From contig NW_025955707.1 in the NCBI RefSeq assembly GCF_022376445.1, positions 1 through 13,515 of the forward strand: DNA of 13,515 nucleotides. The letters run 5' to 3'. The notes below the pieces were generated by a model that ran no database searches, was not told where the DNA came from, and saw only the letters and a list, made by a program, of their open reading frames with translations. Both the position numbers and the translations under genes were made by a program. The stretch comes from Fomitopsis serialis. Taxonomy: Eukaryota > Basidiomycota > Agaricomycetes > Polyporales > Fomitopsidaceae. Of the stretch, positions 9,125 to 13,515 are shown piece by piece (the first letter of the stretch is position 1; each line of letters opens with the position of its first letter).

Positions 9125-10207
9125 TCACTCCTCCAAACTGTTGCCGTTCTTCCCCTCTGACTCACCGCCGCCTTCCCCCGTCTCTGAGCCAGCAGCAGTA
9201 GCGTCCTCATCCCAGATGCTGGGACACGTCGCGACTTGTTCTTTGTTGATGGTCCACTGCACGTCGGAGTAGGTCCGCGGGTACTTGAGGTCCGTCGGGC
9301 GCAGGAACTCAAGATGTGGCGAGAAGTTCGCCAGCATCGAGCAGAGAGGCGGTAGAGGCAGGAGCCCGAGGGAATAGTCTTTGGCCTCCTTCCATGTAAC
9401 TAGCACGTCCGTGCGCTTGAAGACGGGGAGCTGGCGGAGGGGGAGAGGGATTCTGATGCGGCCGGCTTTCCAGGTGGTTGCCAGGGCCTGAACCCACGAC
9501 CTGCTGTTGAGGTCGTAGTACTCGAATTTGGCCAGCAGGTCGTCCTGATGGCGTTGGCGTTCCCTGTGCCACGGAAGCTCAGGGAACACCTGGGCGGTGA
9601 TGGGCTGACAGAACTTCAGTGTCAGCACGTTCCCAGTCACCTCAGAAATGAGGGGCAGGGACATGGGCAAGCATTTGTCCTATAGTGCGTCCCATAGCGC
9701 TACCAGTTAGATAAGCGTAGAGAATGCAGAAATATCGAACGTACCTCAGTGAACACCAGCACCTCCACCACCCTCAATTCCTTCTCCTTCCCCTCATGTC
9801 GGCCTTCAACAACTCCGGTATCATCAGCGGGTGGTAGAAGTCCATGATGGCCCCCGGGAAGAGCCAGCCCTCCAGCGTCGGAGGCTCCTCGAGCTCTGTC
9901 AACACGTCCAGCAGGGCCTCCCGCTGTTGCATCGCCGGCTGAAGCCAGTACGACACCAGCGTTGGGCACTGTGACGATGGGAATATTGTACACTTGAAAG
10001 GAATATTAGTGTAACCTGAATACAGAAGACGAGGATTATACGCACATAGTCAAAAATAATGCCAAAGTGTTCGCCCTCCAGGCAGAGAACGGTGATGTGC
10101 TTGATCGTCTTGCGGTGGGGGCAGACGGGGCTGCGTGAGATAATGCTCAAGTTGGAAAGGACTATCTTGGAGGCGAAGAAGAAGACGTGTTTGTCGTAGG
10201 AAGCCAT
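9125..10207 (-). pseudogene. Paralog A of the tandem family, unknown function, one frameshift
   Basis: I do not recognise the family. Exons: 10207-10046, 9992-9745, 9679-9125; introns are 53 and 65 bp with GT...AG ends. Exon 1 encodes 54 residues starting MASYDKHVFFF with HITVLCLEGEHFG near its end. Exon 2 runs from CTIFPSSQCP through ALLDVLTELEEPPTLEGWLF to KADMRG, where the frame hits a stop; the conserved continuation KELRVVEVLVFTE lies in another frame, so one indel sits at about 9785-9805. Exon 3 is open for 184 codons (PMSLPLISEV, KFCQPITAQVFPEL, FKRTDVLVTW, CSMLANFSPHLEF, VQWTI) and ends in a Glu/Gly/Ser-rich tail. It is the least damaged copy, about 320 residues if undamaged. No signal peptide or membrane segment stands out. 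A sequencing or assembly slip could explain the single break. Confidence 0.65.
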
Positions 10208-10589
10208 GTCGAGTAGCGAGGTGAGAACGGAGTTGAGAAAGAAGTCGTGTTTGAGTAGTCAAAGATAGTGTTTAGAGGTTGAAGAGCGTGGAATGACGGC
10301 CACAGAGCGTTCGAAATTAAAGTCCCACGAATAGGTGCTCAGCCACAGGCGCCGCACCGAGCACGCCGTACAGCGCGAAGTCGCAGGTAGCTACACAAAA
10401 TGACGAGTAGAGTGAATAGAAATGGATACATACTTTGGTAGTCACTCAGATATCACTGTCTGAAGGTTTCCCAAGTCACGGTAAGCTGAATAGATATTTG
10501 ACGCAGAGTAGTACACGTTGTTCCAGGCTCAGTCTACATTGTACAAGGTAAATTCATTACTATACTCTACACGCACACGGTCCCACCGC
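10208..10589. other. Spacer between paralogs A and B
   Basis: This 382 bp interval holds the 5' flank of copy A and the 3' flank of copy B. A block at about 10282-10370 resembles the blocks upstream of B and C. I see no gene in the remainder. Confidence 0.45.
10282..10370 (-). promoter_or_regulatory. Conserved upstream block of paralog A
   Basis: The plus strand reads TGACGGCCACAGAGCG from 10294, then GAAA, CCCAC and a TAGGTGCTCAGCC-type segment. Equivalent strings lie upstream of B and C at a similar distance from the ATG (here 87 bp). It is either promoter or 5' untranslated sequence, or simply duplicated along with the gene. Confidence 0.45.
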
Positions 10590-11636
10590 TCAAGCAGCCG
10601 CAGCCGCGTCCTCATCCTCCCGCTCTGGGTCAACCTCCCACATCTCATTCCCTTCCTCGCCGAACCCAGGGCAGGTCGCGACGATCCCATCATCGTCAGA
10701 ACCGACTGTCCACTTCGCCTTGACGTACGATGGAAGGTTTTTGAGGCCGCGCGGCCACAAAACTCGATGTGGGGAATAAAATTGACCTTCATCGAGCAAA
10801 CAGCCGTGATACGCTTACGCCCGAGCGAAAATCCCTCAGGGTATGGCGTGGTCACGAGCGACGCCGGTTTGAAGATCAGGATGTGGCAAAGAGGAAGGGG
10901 AGGTAAACGGAGTTGTCGATCCATCTCTCGGTGGCTCGGGGAGGATGGCAGGCGTTCCCAGGTCCTGTACTTGAGGTTGTACATGTCGAAGGCCTCGGGC
11001 CGGTACCGCAGAATAGGGTCCCTCCACCAGCAAGCCCGGTGAAGATCTGGGCGGTGATGGGCTGGCGGAAGAAGAGCCGCAGCCTATCCTCACACCTCGA
11101 CGACCAGAGGTATGGACATAGGAGATTCATTCTCCTACAGGCAGGAACGTGATGGCGGTTAGCTACGCAGACAGAAGAAGGTGGAAGATCTGAGATGCAC
11201 CTTGACGTATACAGAGCAAGGATAACCCTTAGCTCTCCATCCCCGTTGAGGCTTGCCGGCAACGCCCCGCCTGAATGCCGATTTGATGGCTCCAGGAAAG
11301 AGCCATCCCTCGAGCTTGGAGGGTTCTGGAGACCCTCCAGCGCGTCCCTCAATGCCAACCGTGCGGCCAACTTGGGCTGCACGTAGAAGCCTCATGGGGC
11401 AGTCTGACGGGAGACACAGTGGACACTATGGACGTGAGTCAACGGCCATCATATAACATGTCCTGTTAGTACTCACATAGTCGAAAAGGCGCCCCAGGTG
11501 CTCCTTCTCCATGCAGAGCACGGTGACATGCGATATCGCCTTGTTCTCCGGGCATTGTCGAGCATAGGCGATGTCTTCGAACGCCGGATGTACTGCCAGA
11601 CGAGTTGTAGAGCTCGTGGTCGATCACGTAGGACAT
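10590..11636 (-). pseudogene. Paralog B of the tandem family, several frame breaks
   Basis: Exons by comparison with A: 11636-11477, 11425-11201, 11133-10590; introns are 51 and 67 bp with the same donor context (GAC TAT / GTGAGT). Exon 1 starts MSYVIDHELYNSS, then shifts frame to reach HVTVLCMEKEHLGRLFDY. Exon 2 starts CPLCLPSDCP, moves to a second frame for QPKLAARLALRDALEGLQNPP, returns for KLEGWLFPGAI, then shifts again for GELRVILALYTS, although its 225 bp total is a multiple of three. Exon 3 has PMSIPLVVEV followed by TGA, with FFRQPITAQIFTGL in another frame; CSMKVNFIPHIEF and the final YVKAKWTVGSDDDGIVATCPG are again in different frames. It ends in a Glu/Asp/Ala tail. Function is unknown, and the copy is almost certainly non-coding as it stands. 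Confidence 0.65.
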
Positions 11637-11944
11637 GATGGAGAGTGTGAGATGAGCGAATAGAGTTGAAGAGCGAGTGGAGTTCTTGAAGAGCGACAAG
11701 AGTGTGGAATGACAGCCGCAGCAGTTGAAAAGCTCCCACGTACAGGCGCCCGACTGCAGCCACACTGAGCGCGCGGTATTGAAGAAACTAACGGCAGAGA
11801 ATTGTGGAGCAGTAGATACATAATCATCAGTAAAGTAATACAATTATACACGTTCTTGCCAGACTACCGCACTTTACACACTATCGTACTAAGTAAGTCT
11901 CACTCTGAGAACAACTGGACGTGCCGCTGAGCCTACTAGTACTA
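11637..11944 (-). promoter_or_regulatory. Spacer between paralogs B and C, with conserved upstream block of B
   Basis: A block at about 11701-11775 reads TGACAGCCGCAG on the plus strand from 11710, followed by TTGAAA, CTCCCACGTACAGGCGCCCGACTG, matching the A and C blocks in order. It lies 74 bp from the B start codon. The rest (about 11776-11944) is AT-rich flank without a recognised feature. Confidence 0.42.
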
Positions 11945-12954
11945 CTAATCGTCCATTGCAAACCCTCTTGCCCGGCGTCCTGACGACACGCACCTCGTAT
12001 CCATCCTTGTCAGCGATGAACAGGTCGCGACCGTCTCACCGCTCTCATTGATGCCCACCGTCCAGTCCGCCTCGATGAACGATCGAGCTTGAGCCAGACC
12101 GGTCGGCCACGTAACTCCAAGTGCGGACAAACGTCTCTTCATTGAGCAGAGGGGCTGACTTGCGTATTCCAAGCGCGTATTCCCTGCGTACATGGCAGCC
12201 GTCACATCGGCCAGCTTGAAGACGGGATTTGGGTTAGGGGAGGGGGAACGTAAGATGTTGCGCGCCCATACGTTGCCTGCGCAGCAGCCCACGATTCGAT
12301 GGGCAGTGTAGTAATGATGCCGGGGGGTGTACCGAGCCTGGTGCCTCCCCCGCTGGGCAGGAAACATCTGCACGGTGATGGCTGGCAGAAGTTGAATGAC
12401 AGATGGCGTCGCTCCGGGACGGTCTTCAACTACGTCTGCAATTAGAGGCAACGAGACGGGAAGCTTCCATCCTATATTGCGCATACATGAAGTCAGCTCG
12501 CAAAAACAGGTGAGATGCATTGAGACACACCTCGAAGACCAGGACCTCAACCAGTCTTCTTCCGTCGCGCATGGTGCACGCCGGTATTGAAGATGCTTTG
12601 AACATCTCCTGGATGCCCTAAGAAGAGCCAGCCCCCCAGCTTTGGAGGGTTCGGCAGCGCGTCCAGCTCGTCCCTGAGCTTCAGCCGTTGTTCTTCCGGC
12701 AGCTGGACGCGTTACTACTGCTCGTCGCCGGCACTCTGACGACGGGAATATGGACACTGAGGGAAGGTCAATATGCTTCGACTTAGAGCATACCTGTTAC
12801 TCACATAGTCAACAAGAGCCCGAGGCTCTCGTGTCCATTGAAGTACCGTAATGTGTTGATTTTCGGCACTTGGGGCACTGGCGGTGGAGGGATGATGTCC
12901 ATGAACTGGTGATGAATTGGAGAGGATGGCGTAGACGCGTGCATCAAAGGACAT
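11945..12954 (-). pseudogene. Paralog C of the tandem family, several frame breaks
   Basis: Exons by comparison: 12954-12805, 12756-12531, 12471-11945; introns are 48 and 59 bp. Exon 1 is open for 50 codons (MSFDARVYAIL, then HITVLQW, ending VDY at a GTGAGT donor). Exon 2 lacks one base near its start relative to A, since TGTCCATATTC stands for TGTACAATATTC. QLPEEQRLKLRDELDALPNP and GGWLFLG follow in another frame, and GRRLVEVLVFE in yet another. Exon 3 has WKLPVSLPLIADVVED, LSFNFCQP (one base missing just after CQP, so ITVQMFPA is in a different frame), FKLADVTAAMYAGNTRLEYA, QPLCSMK and ADWTVGINESGETVATC. Function is unknown. One long frame of 270 codons crosses this copy, but it is a mosaic of conserved and shifted stretches. 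Confidence 0.65.
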
Positions 12955-13302
12955 GTTGCCGAGAGGACAAGGATGAGGTAGAACACTGGGAGCGATATTT
13001 GAGTAGACAATGCTGGAAATAGCGCCACAGAGCGCGAAATGACAGCCACAGAGCGCTGAAATCCGAAATTCCCACAGGTAGACGCTCAGCCGCGGGCACC
13101 GCGCCGGGTAGACCGCACCACAGGAAATTGAGGCGTAATACGGTGGATATTTGGCAGAAATCGTTGAGAGTACATGAAGTAGGAGACGCACAAGGAATAC
13201 AGATCGTACAAGTAATTACACACCGAAGTTTCGACAGCTCGACGCCGGACCTCCAGCCCCCCTACCCTCTGACCGGTTCCTCCGTACATCCGTCCTCGCC
13301 CG
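12955..13302 (-). promoter_or_regulatory. Spacer between paralogs C and D, with conserved upstream block of C
   Basis: A block at about 13022-13115 has GCGCCACAGAGCGCGAAATG, then TGACAGCCACAGAGCG from 13040, CCCACAGGTAGACGCTCAGCC and a GC-rich end, matching the A block most closely. It lies 86 bp from the C start codon. The CACAGAGCGC motif is present twice here. About 13116-13302 shows nothing recognisable. Confidence 0.42.
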
Positions 13303-13515
13303 TCAAAGGCACGCAGCGGTAGTAGCGCCGAGTTGACGGTTATGCCCCACCCTCCAGCTCGCGCGAAAGCGTAGCCGCGGCAGAACGACCTCGGTCGGCC
13401 AGACGAACTCCATGTTCGGCATGAAGCTCGCCTTCATCGAACACATCGGGACGATCTCCCGATGCTTGCCGAGGGCGTAGTTCTCGGCGCGAATGGTCAT
13501 AGTGACCGACCTGCC
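13303..13515 (-). pseudogene. Paralog D of the tandem family, C-terminal fragment (gene continues outside window)
   Basis: The frame is open from the window edge to the stop at 13303-13305, 70 codons. It carries the family's C-terminal signature: MCSMKASFMPNMEF, a WPTEVVLPRL segment, and ASWRVGHN where the other copies have a W-T-(V/I) element. The VATC ending of the other copies is missing and the tail is short, so the 3' end may be altered. Whether the rest of the gene is intact cannot be judged here; it is listed as a pseudogene only by analogy with its neighbours. Confidence 0.5.

Larger units (their letters stand above)
9125..13515 (-). repeat. Head-to-tail tandem array of a three-exon paralogous gene (at least four copies)
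   Basis: Copies A (9125-10207), B (10590-11636), C (11945-12954) and D (13303 to beyond the window) lie on the minus strand at a spacing of about 1.3-1.45 kb. Shared marks are exon 1 ending in D-Y at a GTGNGT donor, exon 2 opening with TGT, a (E/G)GWLF(P/L)G motif, QPIT(A/V)Q or its shifted relict, and a C-terminal CSM(K/L) motif followed in A, B and C by a W-T-(V/I) element and VATC. Order, strand and intron positions match in A-C. The three full copies have frame breaks; D is too short to judge. Confidence 0.85.

Noticed and set aside
8862..9272. Plus-strand frame of 136 codons after the RNase H
   Set aside because: It has no integrase zinc motif (HHCC) or catalytic spacing, and its second half is antisense to exon 3 of paralog A.
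10441..10450. GTCACTCAGA shared with the inverted right end of the DNA transposon (7092-7101)
   Set aside because: A 10-base match between two sites is expected many times by chance in a window this size, and the surrounding bases do not match.
11945..12757. Single uninterrupted 270-codon gene on the minus strand
   Set aside because: Comparison with A and B shows it runs through an intron and mixes conserved and shifted stretches, so it is not the native frame throughout.

Overview
The window looks like repeat-rich accessory DNA from a basidiomycete fungus, probably an agaricomycete. This rests on dense 43-67 bp GT-AG introns, a Plavaka-type (KDZ superfamily) transposase, a DUF6532-like protein, and a Ty3/gypsy polyprotein of the type common in mushroom-forming fungi. 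No tRNA, rRNA, CRISPR array or bacterial feature was seen.

Layout. (1) 3-326 is the C-terminal half of a Ty3/gypsy retropepsin. The same polyprotein resumes at about 7107-8756 with reverse transcriptase and RNase H, which are frameshifted, carry a stop, and have a catalytic Asp replaced by His. (2) Between these halves lies a DNA transposon of about 6.8 kb (about 329-7106) with CAGTG...CACTG ends and inverted subterminal repeats. It has two divergent spliced genes sharing a 281 bp start region. The minus-strand gene (847-3535, six exons, 812 codons) ends in a DUF6532-like domain and is open throughout. The plus-strand gene (3817-6993, nine exons, 906 codons) is a Plavaka transposase with an N-terminal C2H2 zinc finger; its only visible defect is a TGA inside that finger. 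(3) 8757-9124 holds nothing recognisable. (4) 9125-13515 is a head-to-tail minus-strand array of at least four copies of one three-exon gene of unknown function. The introns lie at the same positions in the three full copies, and all three carry frame breaks; the fourth runs off the window. A related block of about 75-90 bp lies 74-87 bp upstream of the start in each full copy.

Taken together, the left two thirds record a nested insertion (DNA transposon into retrotransposon). Within the transposon, the transposase and its accessory protein look like one two-gene unit. The right third is a separate local gene-family expansion that has decayed. Exon joins were deduced by hand from splice signals, reading frame and comparison between copies; no alignment or database search was run.
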